64,000 nt of DNA from Sphagnum magellanicum (GCA_021904315.1 CM038919.1:11649666-11713665); one strand, 5' to 3'; positions 1-12,519 are shown, numbered from the stretch's first letter. Notes: generated by a model from the sequence alone, not told the origin. Made by a program: numbers and translations.

Positions 1-540
1 TACTGCCTAATGTCCTAGATGGGGAAGCAATAATCCTATTGTCTACAATGATAAATTTAAACATGGCTCCTAGGGCCATTTTGGGTGTCTGGAATGTTGG
101 TCATCTTGTAGATTATGTTCTGGAAATTTATCTTTTGAACAAGGGTGGTGAGACTCCTCATCAAATTGGAATTATGGAAAGACTTGATGGTAAACCACAA
201 GATGACAACAATAGGTGGCCTCATTTGCCAATGTGGGAAAAGGGGCTACATTTAAAATAACTTCTAGCTTTCCTTTGAATTCATTGCATTTGGATTTTTT
301 TTGCTTGTCTTTTGTTATCGTGCTACCATCTCCAACTTCAACGTCACATTCTCCTTTTAAAGGGTTGGATTTTGTTACTATTGCTTTCATGGCCTTACAC
401 TTCCACTTGGCCATTTAAAGATGTGTAATTCAATAATTATTACCCTTGATTCTATTAAGTTTTTAACTTGGATGACTTCTAGGCTCCCTACATGGATCAC
501 ATAATGTTAGAAAAATGATCGCTTTAATGTATAATTGCTC
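1..540. other. Intergenic, no gene recognised
   Basis: Short open frames occur on both strands (for example 39-260 plus and 172-414 minus), but they overlap each other, are under 85 codons and show no family motif. Composition is typical of the AT-rich surroundings. I see nothing supportable here. Confidence 0.5.
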
Positions 541-917
541 CCTTATTGTCAACCCACGCTATTGGTTCTTGAAGGTAGCTACCTCTTCATCAAGTTTTTC
601 CAATTGTCATAGCTTGGTTTCTTTGTCTTGCCATGTGATATCTTCAAGGGTGGCTATTTTGTAATTCAAATTGAGGTACTCCTTGCACATTGATTACCTC
701 TTATTGATGGTCATTGTTGGCATGTAAGTCCTTGACCTTGCTTTTTAGAAACTTTAACTTGTTTTTAGTGTGATTTAGCAACACCATTACATTTCTATCT
801 CTTGTATTTAACGGTTAAGCCCTTGGAGTTCTATTTCCATTTCCTCCTCAAGTTGTTTATCTAGGGCAACAATTATTTCCAAATGGTGTTTGGACAATAA
901 CTTTAGCCTATTGTTGC
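541..917 (-). pseudogene. Decayed coiled-coil ORF relic
   Basis: Read on the minus strand, the segment gives a charged, heptad-like stretch (residues such as LSKHHLEIIVALDKQLEEE, then a short Glu-rich piece) interrupted by stop codons, and after further stops more Glu/Lys-rich pieces ending near LEKLDEEVATFKNQ. This looks like a broken coiled-coil protein gene, perhaps from a transposon. It stops exactly at the left end of the CACTA-like element that begins at 918, so the element may have inserted into it. The family is not recognised; a similar relic lies near 18.8-19.7 kb. Confidence 0.3.
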
Positions 918-3900
918 CACTATTACAATTTATGGTTTTTTAAATTGGGTTTTTTAGTCAAAAATACTCAAAAAATGAGAAGCATAAAAAAAACCATCAT
1001 GTTAATTTGAACAAGTCAATTTCACCATGCTAACTTGACAGGGCAATCAATTTTGACTTTGTTGTTTTGATTAACAAAGTAATTGACAAAATGACTAACT
1101 ATTTGACTAGTAGATAATGGACTATTTAATTAGGTCAAATTTATACCTAAATTAATATCATTTAAAAATTAATTAAAATTAATAATAGGTAAGTAAATAA
1201 ATAGGTAAGTAGGTAGTAAATAGGTCTAGGTAGGTTGAAAAAATGCACTTAAGTAAGTAGGTGATAAATTAGCCTAACTTAATTTATTTAAGTTAAGTTA
1301 ACATATTTATTTTAGCCTTTTAAGCATGCACATAGGTAGCAAGTATAAAAAATTGAACTCCAAACCTCTATAATGATAAACCAAATCTTTACCAATGGAC
1401 TACACCATCAAATGTGTTCAACTTTTGTCAAGTTTTTTATTTCACATGTTTATTTCACCTTAGCAATTAGTCATTAAACTTAGTGGTTAAATTTAATGGT
1501 TTAATCTAATGGTTAAACATAATGGCTAAACTTTATCTAAACTTAACGATTAAATTTAGTGGTTAAACATTGTGGCTAAACTTAGTTGAGAAATTTAATG
1601 GTTCAACTTTGGTGAAATCTAATGTCTTAATCTAATGGCTAAACTTTGGCTAAATTTAGTAGCTAAATATAATGACTAAACATAATCACATAACTTTGGT
1701 AAAACATAGTGGCTAAACTTAGTTGACAAACCTAATGACAAAACTTTGGCTAAACCTAGTGTTAGGCATAAAATTAACGTTAAAAAACTTTAAATTTGAG
1801 TCATTATTCCTCCTATGGGGAACATCCAAAAAGAATGTCACGAGTAGTAATGCTTCAAGCTCTTGCTTCTCCCTTTAGTAACCTCTTATTGTAGAAAAAC
1901 CTAGGGTTAATGTATAAAGGTGGTTATGATAAGAAACTTTAAGAGATTGTCCAATTTTGTCTATGGTTGGTTTTTCCCTACCCTTTTTTCACTTTCTACC
2001 TATGATCCCTATACTATCAATTTTTGGACAATAGGTAGGATAACACAGTCATACCAACCTTACTTAATATCAACCTATCACTATGATAAATTGTGAATTA
2101 CTAAGTTAGTTCTTTATTGCCCTTGGTTAACCATCATTAATATCATCACATCTTCTTGTTATCCTATTACCTTCTATATTTTCTGTTTCGTTCCCATCTT
2201 CATTCACCACACAACAACCTTGATTTGAAGTTGGAGGGGCTACACTAGAATAATTTGTATCCTTCACTTTTCAAAACCACAAACCACATTCAAGGATGAG
2301 ATGTGTAGCCATACACATTCACAAACTGTTAGAATCTTTTATCTTCCAATCAGACACATGAAGTCCTCCTTAGTGTTTTCTTAATAACTCCATCTACTAG
2401 CTAACATAAAATATAAACCCTTTCCTTAGTTGTAACATTAATTAACCTTTAAGTACATCCCCTCACCAAAACATAGCTTGCTCACAACCTCCTTTTTCTA
2501 ACACCATACCCTAACTTAATCCTCCTCCAAACCCTAAAAACATTTTTTACCCTTTCACAAGTCTTCCATTTCTCCTTAAGTACTTCCTCCCTTTGCCTCC
2601 TTTGCCATTCTTCATCTCAGATAGTCCTTGCGTAGTCACCACCACCTCCCTTGCCTCCCATTCATACCTCCATTTCTCCTCCTTTTGTGTCTTCTCTTGA
2701 ACTAATTTTAAAGGCCTCATTTTCCATGAACAAATAGCCACACCCTACTTGTTGGTTGATGATGTATTTAATCCCCTTGAAGTTTTCCCAAATCTTCACA
2801 TCATGTTCCTACCTCCACCCCAACTCATGAATATTTGAACATTGTCACATCAAATGAAAATCACCAAAAAACCCACCCAACCTTCTATTGTAATGCCTTA
2901 GCCTCCCTAATCAAGACTTAAAAGAAATTCTAGGAGTGAATATTTTGTAATGATTGTCTTCCTTTACCCAATAGGTCAATTAATCCAAGGTAGGATAAAA
3001 AAACCTTTATCCTTTTTAGGCTAATTAACCCCCTTCCTCCCACCTTATCCAAACCACAGCTCCTTAGAATCCAAGGTAGTTAAAACTTTATTCTAATTCA
3101 TTTTAAATCATGATTTTTTCCCCCTTTCCCCAAAAGCTTCCATCCCACAAAATGGGGTTAGGTTATTTTTTACTCAATACCTAGTAACTTTTTCTAATGG
3201 TTAAACATAATGATTAAACCTTGGTTAAATATAGTGGTTAAATTTAATGGCTAAATTTTATAATTAAATGTAATGACTAAACCTTGGCTAAATATAGTGG
3301 TTAAACATAATGATTAAACTTTAGTTAAACATAGGTTAAACTTAATGGTTAAATATAGTGGTTAAACTTAAATTAAATTTAATGAACAAATTTAACAGTT
3401 CAATTAAGGCTAAATCTAATGCCAAATTTAATGAGTAAACATAGCAACTACACCTAATGTCTTAACTTAATGGTTAAATTTAAGTTAAACTTAATAACTA
3501 AAATTTTGTTAAACTTTGGGTAAACTTAATCACTAAATCTATTGATTAAACATAATGGTTACACCTAATGATTAAATTTAAGTAAGTAAGTGGATGGATC
3601 GATAGGTAGTATGTAAGTAGGTTGGTAGGTAAGTAAAGTAGGTTGTGCAAATGTGAAAAAATATAAATAAGTTGAAAAGTAGGTGAGAAGGTATAGATAA
3701 ATAGGTAAGTAAGTAGTAAAAAAATAGGCTAAAAACCATTGACCATTTTGATTAAGGTTCATTATATGTATCTAGTTAAATAAATAACTATAGTCAAGTT
3801 AATTGGTCAAAAAATACATATGTCATTTAAACCATTGACTTTTAATTAAAATGTACATGTTCATTAATAAAAAACAACAAATTAGTCAATTTGAACCATT

Positions 3901-3925
3901 TAGAAAACCATGTTTTGTAATAGTG
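918..3925. mobile_element. CACTA-like DNA transposon, non-autonomous, copy A
   Basis: The element starts CACTATTACAA and ends with the inverted form TTGTAATAGTG. The inverted match continues imperfectly to about 27 bp, including ATGGTTTT then TAAAT. CACTA/TAGTG termini define the En/Spm (CACTA) superfamily. No transposase ORF is visible. The interior is mostly short satellite: words such as TAATGGTTAAAC repeated at 1470-1780 and 3190-3580, GGTAGGTA tracts near 1190-1260 and 3590-3730, and roughly 1.3 kb of non-satellite filler. The flanking triplets are TGC and TGG, so the expected 3-bp duplication is only two-thirds conserved. A shorter relative lies at 29163-30448 and shares both ends. Confidence 0.65.
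1341..1411 (-). other. tRNA-like (A-box/B-box) module inside CACTA copy A
   Basis: On the minus strand the order is TGGTGTAGTCCATTGGTAAAG, about 25 bases, then GGTTTGGAGTTCAATTTTT. This resembles the internal pol III promoter boxes of tRNA genes and SINE heads. The same module is at 29380-29446 in copy B. No foldable cloverleaf is claimed and it is not a tRNA gene. Confidence 0.35.
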
Positions 3926-5548
3926 TGGCCTTTCCTCTTTTCAAAGCTTTCAATAGGCCTATTATTGTCCATAACACTGACACTTTTCTTTCATTTTGAT
4001 CTAGTACATCACAAATTTGCCCCTTCCATGTATTTATGCTTTTACAACATTTGGACCACCGTGATATTGTCCATTTTGTTGCATGACATGTGGGCTTGCC
4101 ATGAGGGTAACTTTTAACGCATTCTAGGTGGGATAGTTATGCTCATTACCCACCCAAGGCCCACCCAATGTTTTCTTTGTTTATAAAGAGAAAAGGATAT
4201 TTCATCTTCATCCATAAAATATTGAATTATTCAAAACAAACCCAAATTTGAATCCCATGCGATTCATGCTATGAGGTAGTTTGACCTTCTAAACTAGGTA
4301 GGTTGACTTACTTTATAACTAGTGAACTCTTCCAAAACTTAAAGGTAAAAAGCATAAGGAGTCAAGACTTCTTGAACAATTAGAGCCACTTAAACTTTAT
4401 AATATTGAAAACTATAGAATCTCTTTAAATAGCATTTCCAAAGCTAACATTTAGAATAGAAGGCAAATGATAACAATCATATTATATTTGTAGTCCAAAT
4501 TGTACAATCCCAAATTTTAAAATTGGAGTACAATATTCTTATGATTATTGGATATTGCATTTCAACACACACATTTTGGTAAATGACTATATATATATAT
4601 ATATATATAGACCTTGCTCTCCAACTTAAATCTATATTCGATTTTATTAGATATTTTCAGCCATTTATCTGAATAAATATGGATTTATAGTTTTTGGTCA
4701 ATTTATGAACTAATTGAGTTATGCCTACACTAAGTAAAAATTTCCAATCTTCTCTTTGTACCAGTTTTTCATCATTAAAGGCTTGTATAAGAGCTATCAA
4801 GGTCACATCTATAATAGTTCCACTATTGTTAGCTTGACACTTAGGTCATTGTTGACCTCTACATTTGCAAAACGTCATGCACATGGATTCACACTATTTA
4901 AAGCTTGTACTTCACCCAAATTATTGTTTACATGCCATTGTATTGTTGCTAGTGGATTCATTCTAGAAGTACACAAAATTGATAAACAAAAGTCACCATA
5001 TCTTGAGGAAAAAAGTCAGAAGTCACCATATTTAGACAATGAGTTCCTGGAGGTCACCAGAACATTGCAGGGATCCCAAGAACAAATTTTTACTTTGTTG
5101 GCTGACCTCTAACCAAATTTGGCTCACTCCTCTTGTGGATGATGGCAAGTCCACCTACTTGATAAAAGTAGTGTCAAGTATAAAATTATGAAGTTGAGCT
5201 TCTATAAAATTGAGAAATTTTTGCCTTCTACAAAACTAGGAATTTTCGGGCTTTTAAAGTTTCCACACCATTTATGAAATACATTGAGCAATGGAGAAAC
5301 AACAGCAAAGGAGAAAAAAATGCAAATAAAAATACCGCATTTCAAGGCTCCATAAGTCCCTCCTTTCAGCCACTACAATTTTCTGAGACTGTTGTTTATG
5401 TGTGGAACAACAGCCCTTTTGAGTGTTTTATAAACAAAAGAGAGTCAAACATATTGACCCATTTGCCTGTTTCGGCTTCTCTTTGCAATCATAATAATGG
5501 AAAGGCAACCAAAAAGTGTTACACTACTCTGCAATTGTCTTCTGCCCT
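3926..5548. other. Intergenic, between CACTA copy A and the LRR kinase 3' end
   Basis: A 118-codon frame at 4756-5112 (plus) has no recognisable domain; it carries a small internal repeat with KSPYL twice. Positions near 5120-5250 resemble a segment near 24700-24770 (both have 'TTGTGTGGATGAT'-like text). The stretch 5270-5548 probably contains the 3' UTR of the kinase gene. A poly(A) signal could not be picked with confidence. Confidence 0.4.
4588..4609. repeat. (AT)n microsatellite
   Basis: About eleven uninterrupted AT dinucleotides in an intergenic stretch. Confidence 0.9.
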
Positions 5549-8500
5549 TCATGCCTCGCTCATTTGGGGAGACAGCATAAATGAATCTCTAGGTTTCAAT
5601 CTACTAATTTCTAAAAGCATCCGCACCACTTGCCTCATTGTGGGTCTTGATACAGGTGAATTATCCGTACAAAAGAGTGCAACTTTCAACATGAGCTCCA
5701 TCTCAGCCACTCGAACAGTGTCACTCAGCTCCATTCGCTTGTCCAGAATTTCAGTTATGGGTGTTGATTGCCTCACCTCTTTTACCCAAGTCACAAGGTC
5801 CCCACCTTCTTCAATTGCTTGAATTGGACGCCTTCCCGTAAGCAACTCCAATAGAACCACCCCAAAACTGTATATATCACATTTTTCTGTGACCTTCATT
5901 GTATATGCATACTCTGCAAAAGCCCATCAGCAATCTCTCTCAGAAGTGTCCATATGTCACGTAAAAACTGTAATGTCAGCTGTTGAGAATCTCACACCTT
6001 GTTGTAAACAACTGCCCAAAACATGAATGAATGGTTGGGAAACATGACTTCTGATTCACCTGCCCACAAATAAACCTGACAAGAGTACAGCTGCATTGGG
6101 CTAGAGACCTCTAACTATCAAGAAAGACTAACTGTATGGAGGAAATAGACTGAGAGGGTCACTGTACCAGGTGCAATGTAGCCATAAGAGCCAGCAATGG
6201 CTGACATGTACTTGGATTCTTGCACATCGATGAGCTTCGCCAACCCAAAGTCACCAACGTGTGCCTCAAAATGATTATCCAAAAGAATGTTGTTTGACTT
6301 GATGTCGCGGTGGATTATATGTGGTTTGCAATCATGATGCAAGTATGCCAAGCCCTCAGCAGCCCCCAGTGCTACTTTGTACCGCCTATCCCAATCTAAT
6401 TGGCAATTCTCTGCACTTAACAGCTCACCCAGGCTTCCTTTTGGCATATACTCGTAGAGAAGAAGATTGAAACCCTGCTGTGAGCAGAATCCTAGAAGCT
6501 TGACAATGTTCCGGTGTCGGATTTTCCCCAGCGTCATTATCTCGGCAGTGAAACTATCATACTGAACAGGACCGTCTTTCTGAGTAGACAGCTTCTTTAC
6601 TGCTATAACTTTCCCTGAAGGCATGACTGCCTTGTACACCTTTCCACATGCTCCCCTTCCAACTTCTGTATTGTCACTGAAGTTATCAGTGGCTTGAATC
6701 ACATCACCGACTGTGATGTCTGTCTTTGGGAATAAATCATGAGGATCCTGTGATAGATTCTCTTCCACAGGCACAAGTGCACTTGGACGCCGGCAAAACC
6801 AACATGCACCCAGAAGAATGATCAGCACTGCCCCACCAATGACAGCTGCAATGATACCCACTATCACACCAGTTGACACATTTGAATCCTGCCAATTGCT
6901 TGGTGGCAGTGGTGGTGGCAGAGGATTAGAAGTGGGGCACACATTAGGTAAATCACTGCCACAGAGACCTGTATTGCCAACAAAGCTGCTTGCATTTAAC
7001 CGCTGAAAGATTGGGCTGTCTGGCACGGGTCCTGACAGCTGATTGTATGACACATTGAAGCTCTGAATGCTGGTTAGATTCCCCAGTGCAGCAGGTATTG
7101 AACCTACTAAATGATTGAATGACAAGTCCAACATCTGTAGCATGACCAGATTTCCAAGCTCTGCTGGAATGTTCCCCACCAGTTCATTGTGACTCAGATT
7201 GAGCCCATACTGCAGACTGTTGATCTTGCCCAGTGATTGAGGAATGTTGCCTGAGAACATATTCCCACCCAGTTGCAAATAGGATATATGTGTGCAAGTG
7301 TTCAATGTGTCTGGAATGGAGCCCACCAGTCGGTTATTGGAAGCCAGCAGTGACTCAACTTGCAAAAAGTTGCCAAAATTTGCAGGAAGACTGCCTGTGA
7401 ACAGGTTGTTGCTCAAGTCAAGATATTGAAGTGAAGTGCAGTTGCCAAGTCCCAGAGGGATGCTACCAGTGAGAGCATTGTTGGAGACATTCAGGGTTAC
7501 TAGCTGCACAAGTTGGCCTAACTCCTCTGGAAGAATTCCTGTGAAGTTGTTGTCAGCTATGGACAGCATTTGGAGCAACTGGAGGCTTCCCAGTGAAGGA
7601 GGAATGTTTCCAACAAAGTGGTTTTCAGTTACATCAAGTTGCAGCAGACCTGAAATTTGGCTCACTTCATCCAAAATGGTACCTGTGAAAAAGTTAGCCT
7701 CAAGGTGCAAGCGTTGCAGTGATTTGCAGCTCAACAAACCTGGTGGAATGGTGCCTGACAGGTCATTGCTTCCCACATGCAGCCACAATAGACCCTTTGT
7801 GTTGCAAAGTTTAGGAGGAATACTTCCATTGAGATGATTGTTTGAGACCTCCAAGACTGTCAGATTGCTCAAGCTGCCCAGTAGAGGCGGGATCTCTCCC
7901 ACCAAGTTGTTGCTGAACAACTGGAGAATTGACAAATTTGTCAAGCTCTGTAGTTGTGTTGGAATGGTCCCTGTGAGTTGATTGATAGACAGATCCAATT
8001 GTGACAGGCTTGTAGCACTGCCAAACTCTGGTGGGATCGGACCAGTCAGCTCATTTTCAAACAAGTGCAGCAACTGCAGGCTTGGCAAGGACCCAAGCTC
8101 TGCAGGAATGTCACCTGACAGTTTATTCTCTGAGAGATCAATCTCCAATACACTCGTAAGGTTGCCAAAGGATTTTGGGATAGAGCCATTGAAACTGTTT
8201 GTGTATATGTAAAGCTGCTGCAGTTCTTGCAATTTTCCAAGCTCCTCTGGAATTGTGCCTGTGAGGGAATTGCTGTAAAGAGCCAGCATTCGCAGGTGGG
8301 AACAGTTGCCAAGCTCTGGTGGAATGCCCCCCTCCAAATTATTTTGCCACAATACCAAGCTTGTCAGGTTCTCAAGAAGCCCAAGACTCTGCGGTATAGT
8401 ACCATTCAACTTATTCTGAGCTAAACCAAAAACTGAAAGACTCTTGCAACCTGCAATTTCTACAGGGATGGGCCCAGTCAAATAATTTTGTCCCGCACGA

Positions 8501-9159
8501 AATGTCTTCAAATTCTGCAATCTACCCAAGCTAGTTGGCAAGGAACCATCCAAGCTATTGGTGATGCAAATGAACTCCACAAGTGAGGACAAGTTTCCAA
8601 TCTCTTCGGGAATTGAGCCAGACAAGCCATTATTACCTAAGTAGAGAATTTGAAGTGAACCCAAGTAGCCAATTTCGGGAGGGATGATGCCTGTCAGGTA
8701 GTTGTTACTAAGATCCAGGAATGCTAACTTAGAGAGATTGGTGATGGAGTTAGGGATTGGGCCTGAAAGCTGGTTATTAGAAAGATTCAAGTATCGCAGT
8801 GCAGCTAGTCTGCCAATGCTTGGAGATATGCTACCTGAGAGATTGCGGCTTGACAAGTCAAGATCCCAGACTCGTGGCTGACTACTATTTCTGCAATATA
8901 CACCTTCCCACTGACAAGGAAAACTATCTGAAGCGTTCCAGCTAGCTAAAACCCCATGGTGGTCCACTAGACTACTCTTGACATCCAACAAAGCCTCTCC
9001 ATCACTTGAAAGAGCGTGACATTGTGTTGTTGCCAGTACCATCACCACCACAAGGCTCACCACCAAAGCCCAAGACTCAGATCTTCCTTGTATCATCTTC
9101 GTGGCACCATGACCAATGATAAAGCCCATCTTAGCTATAGCCAGCTTTGGGCCTTTCAC
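5549..9159 (-). CDS. LRR receptor-like serine/threonine protein kinase (LRR-XI type, At2g33170/At5g63930-like)
   Basis: Two exons: 9159-6168 and 5913-5549, with a 254-nt GT..AG intron (6167-5914). The joined frame is 1118 aa. A signal peptide ends near residue 49; Met22 (codon at 9096-9094) would give a normal 28-residue signal and may be the true start. Then come an LRRNT-type region with WNASDSFPCQWEGVYC, a long plant-type LRR array (LxGxIPxxLGxL repeats, about residues 95-730), a membrane span at 765-789, and a kinase domain. Kinase residues seen: glycine loop GRGACGKV (834-841), Lys855, HRD 950-952, DFG 970-972. The APE glutamate is built across the splice junction, which supports the intron. 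With an RD motif and all catalytic residues present, it should be an active plasma-membrane receptor. Family knowledge suggests peptide-ligand sensing; the ligand is unknown. Identity at subfamily level is from motif and order only. Confidence 0.93.
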
Positions 9160-9409
9160 TAAGCTACATTACTGATCACCCAGCCGTTGCCCCAATGGAA
9201 CACACACCTCTGAAAGAAATCTGAAACTAACATACCTGTAGCTGGAGAAAACACAACCCTATCGCAAACCCAAAAGTTCTAGGCTTCACTAGCTCCAAGT
9301 GAAGGTGACCAGGATCTACACCATATCCTGATCAGACCTCTCTTCAAGCTTGCTATAACAAGCCCTGCAGCTAACGGTACACATTTGGTAACCATCCTTA
9401 AGAGCTCCA

Positions 9410-10055
9410 ACCAGCTGCTAGCATCATCTGTCGTCCACTCCGCAGCTTCATTTCCTTTGCCGGCAGACTAGAGCTGCAGATGGCATGCATGTCCTGGCCT
9501 CCAAAGAACAAACCCTAGGAGGACTCCACCATCTCTCGTCCGCTCCATTCACAGCTTCACTTCCTTCTTTCCGGCAGACCAGCTAGAACTGCAGATGGCT
9601 GGGCATATCCTGGCCTCCAAAGAAAAAACCCTAGTACGACTCCAACATTACGGAGCTAGAGCTCTAGCATCATCTCTCGTCCGCTCTAGCTTGACTTCCT
9701 TTTTTTCCGGCAGACTAGCTAGAGTTGCAGACGGGCATGTCCTGGCGTCAAAAGAACAAACCCTAGCTGGAAGAAATTTCATTACTACCAAGCGAGCAAC
9801 TAGCATCAATCTCTGGTCCTCTCCACTGCACCTTCATTTCCTTTCCTCCGACAGAGTAGCTAGCGCTGCAGCGGATGGCAGCAGGCATGTCCTGGCCTCC
9901 AAAGAACCAACCCTAGAACTCCATCACATTCTCTCCTCCACTCTTGCACATGAGCTGCAGCTTCATTTCCTATTCCAGCAGCCGACTCTAAAGATGATGA
10001 TGCCATGTCCCCCTGGACTCCAGAGAACCAACAACCCTAGGACTGATTCCAGCAC
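9410..10055. repeat. Degenerate minisatellite in the kinase gene leader
   Basis: Five copies of a unit built around TCCTGGCCTCCAAAGAA followed by CAAACCCTAG, at about 9492, 9608, 9740, 9900 and 10008, so the spacing is 108-160 bp. Each unit also carries CAGCTTCATTTCCT and GGCAGACTAGCTAGA-like blocks. The array lies between the kinase start codon and a TATA box on the minus strand, so it is probably transcribed as 5' leader. A plus-strand frame at 9595-10095 repeats ASKExTL but is explained by the array. Confidence 0.75.
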
Positions 10056-10093
10056 AAGCACCACCACCGCAACATTACAGTTGCAGGTCCACT

Positions 10094-10172
10094 GATGATG
10101 ATGATGATGAGGAGGAGGAGGAGGAGGAGGAGGAGGAGGTACTGCAGCAAGGAAGGAAGGAAGGAAGAAAGG
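10094..10172. repeat. Microsatellite cluster (TGA)n, (GGA)n, (GGAA)n
   Basis: Adjacent runs of TGA, GGA and GGAA repeats, continuous with the minisatellite leader of the kinase gene. On the minus strand this gives a long pyrimidine (CCT/TCC) tract, a common feature of plant 5' leaders. Confidence 0.85.
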
Positions 10173-10246
10173 AGGGCATGAAGTCTAAAGAGGAGAAAGA
10201 AACAAAGAAACAAAGAAAGCTGCAAAAACTGCAAACGCGGAAACTG

Positions 10247-10375
10247 ATGTTGATACCAGCTGGTGCTGGTGTTGTTAAACGGGTATCAACCTTAGGTCCG
10301 GGTATCAGCCTCAGGTCATACCAGACTGGACTGCTCTTTGATACCAGTGTTGATACCAGTATTGATATCAGTCTC
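10247..10375. repeat. Cluster of TTGATACCAG words just downstream of the kinase TATA box
   Basis: GATACCAG or a close variant, in both orientations, occurs about eight times in 130 bp (for example TTTGATACCAGTGTTGATACCAG, with the opposite-strand form GGGTATCAACC). It sits immediately downstream of the proposed minus-strand TATA box. Confidence 0.6.
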
Positions 10376-10380
10376 TGACC

Positions 10381-10390
10381 TTATATATAC
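10381..10390 (-). promoter_or_regulatory. Candidate TATA box for the LRR kinase gene
   Basis: The minus strand reads GGTATATATAAGG, a near-ideal plant TATA box. Initiation about 30 bases downstream (near 10350) would give a leader of about 1.2 kb containing the microsatellites and minisatellite. The box is seen; its use is inferred. Confidence 0.45.
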
Positions 10391-10391
10391 C

Positions 10392-12519
10392 AAATCAACA
10401 CTAATATCTCTACTTACATTATTTAAATTAAAAAAAAAAAGCACTTAATTATATCGCTGCAGAAGAATTTTATTTTTTATTTATTATTTTCCTTTAGGAA
10501 AAAATAAAATAAAATAAAATCCAAAGTACATAAGTACTGTGTTAGAGAAGTTAGAACCCTGTGTGTAAATAGCTATTGCACATTGAACTTGTTTCCTTTT
10601 ATAATTATTTAAATTCAGACCATCAAATCCAGCAATCCCATTGGCTTGGAAAAAAAAAATTTCAAACAACTTTACACATAACTTTATTCTGCTGAAGATT
10701 GAACCCCTCCTTTCTAGCATTTCCCATTGGCACTCTAAAATTTCTCACAAACTTAACAAATCCTATTATTACACGTGTTTTGTGTTTTAAGTATTAAGGT
10801 TAGATAGGTTGATGAGTGAACACTTAAAAGAGAAGTCGAAGGAAGTTGAATACTCAATACGAGGTTCAATGTTGGATGATGAGTGAACTAAAATTAGATT
10901 AGGGTTTTGAGCTTAAAATCTTTGATTGTTTCAATCTTTGCCTCTCAAATACCAAGAAATAAATTTTGTAAAGCTCTCTAACTCATCTTCAGGTTTTTTA
11001 AATCACTCAAAAACAGACAAAAAGTGAAGAAAGAAGATACTACTAGCCTGGAACTAGAGAAAGGTCTACTATACAGCTATAATTGTTGGTGGTTTGTTTG
11101 TTTGTTTGTTTGTTCCAATTTTGTGATGGTAGTTAAATTGGGAGTTTATCAACAATAAATTTTAATAACATTTGGTTATATACCAGATATGAAAATAATT
11201 AAAAAAAAGAATGTCGTTATATTTTGACTACTTGTTTGGGTAAAGGATGAAAAGCATTTGCTCTTTATCTGTCCAAATATACAGAATGTTAAGGAACGCT
11301 TTTGTTTGACCCTACCCTTCACCCACATGAGCACTCTTGCTGAACTCATGCAGACTACGAACATGGTCACCTTGGTCAAATTTGTGGCATGCTGCCAGTA
11401 CCACAGGACATTATGTTCTCCATGATCTACCTTTCGTCTAATGAACTCTCTGGTCCCAAATGGATGTAAAATTGTAAACAAAAAAACAGTTTAAAATTTC
11501 ATTGATTTTTTTTTAAAAAAAATTTGTTGGGTTTTTACAGAAAAAAAAAGGAAATTTTTGGTTTTTTTAGTGTAAATTAATTAAAATTTCGCCAATTTAT
11601 TTTTCAAAAATTTGAAAAATAAAACCCTGGCTGGAAGTTGGAACTTTGAACCCTGTCATCGAAATCTAACAAAATTTCAATTTTTTTTGGAAATCCAGTG
11701 AATTTATTTTTTCTCAAAAGTCCTGTGTATGTGTCAAAATCATATTTTGCAGGTGAAAAAAAATTGCCAGTATTTGCCCCCCACGAATCACTGTACGTTG
11801 CGAAAATTTACAGTCCTGGTTATAACAATAACCTTCCAGAACCGGCAATTTTCATCAAAGAGCCACCAATGAACTAGTGGTTTTATGGTTGGTTGAGAAC
11901 CGTGGTCATATGACAAGATGGGTCTTTGTTTTTTTTTTTTTTTGGGGAGAATTGTGATCGTGAATTGTAAATAGCACCTTTGATAACCTTTGAGGGCCTA
12001 TTCCTCTCTTTCTAATAACCGCCCGACCCCCGCTCCAAACCCATTTTCACCCAATATGAAGGATGTACTTCATCCAAAGTAGCCCTAACTGCAGGACATC
12101 TATCTACAACAACATAAAAGCTTGGAATTTCAAAACCCATCTCAACCTTCCCCCCACAGAGATAGGCTCTTGTAGTATTCCACATGCACAAAACCTACAA
12201 ACACCATAAAATTTAAGGTCTCTGGCTGGTGTGATTTTAGGGTTTAGGGTTTATATAGTCACTTTCTTGACCTCATTATATGACATAATCTTCCAGTGAT
12301 GATGAGACCATACACTTATAATATTGACCAAAATGTATGTGTCTGTTGAATGCAAATTATGGAATGTTTTTAAAAATTTTGTTGAATCTGCCACCCCGGA
12401 CATTTATTATAAAAGCTTGTAACCTGTGCTCTTGCACTCGTTAACAAGTCCATATAGGTAACACATATATAGTCAATTCAGCATCAGAACTACTTGATGA
12501 AAAAGGAGAATAAGACTAA
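10392..12519. other. Intergenic, upstream of the kinase gene
   Basis: AT-rich with many homopolymer runs. Segment 11490-11780 is full of poly-A/T tracts and resembles other decayed stretches near 34.0 and 44.8 kb. A CACGTG core (E-box/G-box) lies at 10772-10777. A minus-strand frame at 11176-11481 has no recognisable family. A telomere-like TTTAGGG doublet is at 12236-12252. Confidence 0.45.

Noticed and set aside
918-3925. CRISPR-like array from regular short repeats
   Set aside because: Units are contiguous and degenerate with no unique spacers, and the genome is a plant nuclear one.
5274-5822. 182-codon open frame on the plus strand
   Set aside because: Its second half is antisense to kinase exon 2, whose conserved kinase text leaves no doubt about the real strand.
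9595-10095. 166-codon frame with repeated ASKExTL
   Set aside because: Explained by the minisatellite; unit lengths are not multiples of three throughout, so no stable protein repeat.
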